The position numbers were made by a program, and so were the translations under genes. Below the pieces are notes generated by a model. It worked only from the letters and a program-made list of their open reading frames with translations. It ran no database searches and was not told the DNA's origin. A stretch of 23,184 bases of DNA from assembly GCA_947458575.1 (NCBI GenBank), contig CANHBE010000010.1, forward strand, positions 1 through 23,184, written 5' to 3'. The stretch is from Flavobacteriaceae bacterium (lineage in GTDB: Bacteria; Bacteroidota; Bacteroidia; Flavobacteriales; Flavobacteriaceae). Each line of letters starts with the position of its first letter. The stretch's first letter is position 1. Of the stretch, positions 23,169 through 23,184 are shown piece by piece.

Positions 23169-23184
23169 CACCGAATATCTATTA

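Overview
The window is a polysaccharide (O-antigen or capsule type) biosynthesis locus. Every convincing gene lies on the minus strand, so it reads from right to left and ends in a housekeeping gene, pheS, cut by the left edge. The host is probably a member of the Bacteroidota, perhaps Cytophagales. Supporting this are the AT-rich sequence, the absence of clear Shine-Dalgarno sites, the PheS N-terminus and the general look of the rml, gmd and fcl proteins. This is inference from protein style; no 16S or other marker is present.

Right block, about 17.6-23.1 kb: sugar-nucleotide synthesis. In transcription order it holds a WlbA/WbpB-type UDP-GlcNAcA 3-dehydrogenase, rmlA, rmlC and rmlB (dTDP-4-keto-6-deoxy sugars, no rmlD), then gmd and fcl (GDP-L-fucose). 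This block looks richer in G+C than what follows.

Middle block, about 12.1-17.6 kb: an apparent lipid-linked sugar module. It has a DPM1/GtrB-like family 2 glycosyltransferase, an RfbE-like NAD epimerase with an intact YxxxK, a decayed GtrA flippase gene, a second RfbE-like protein with Phe in place of the catalytic Tyr, and a large GT-C-like membrane protein with two tandem C-terminal repeats. The GtrA pseudogene was found by reading between the two epimerase genes: its codons stay recognisable across alternating frames and through two Trp-to-stop changes.

Left block, about 0.4-12.0 kb: repeat-unit assembly and export, AT-rich. It has a Wzx flippase, a SAM methyltransferase, three family 2 glycosyltransferases, three O-antigen polymerase/ligase-like membrane proteins, a second large GT-C-like membrane protein with an unusual soluble C-terminus, and a WecA/TagO-type initiating phosphoglycosyltransferase. 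The last overlaps pheS by four bases (ATGA).

A plausible reading: the WecA-like enzyme loads a sugar-1-phosphate on undecaprenyl phosphate, the three family 2 enzymes add rhamnose-like, fucose-like or uronic sugars, the methyltransferase may cap or modify, Wzx flips the unit, and one or more Wzy/WaaL-like proteins polymerise or ligate it. The middle module would add a side-chain sugar in the periplasm, but its own flippase is broken. Spacing is tight throughout (most gaps under 80 bases, several overlaps), which suggests one or few long transcripts. I saw no tRNA, rRNA, IS element, CRISPR array or convincing terminator.
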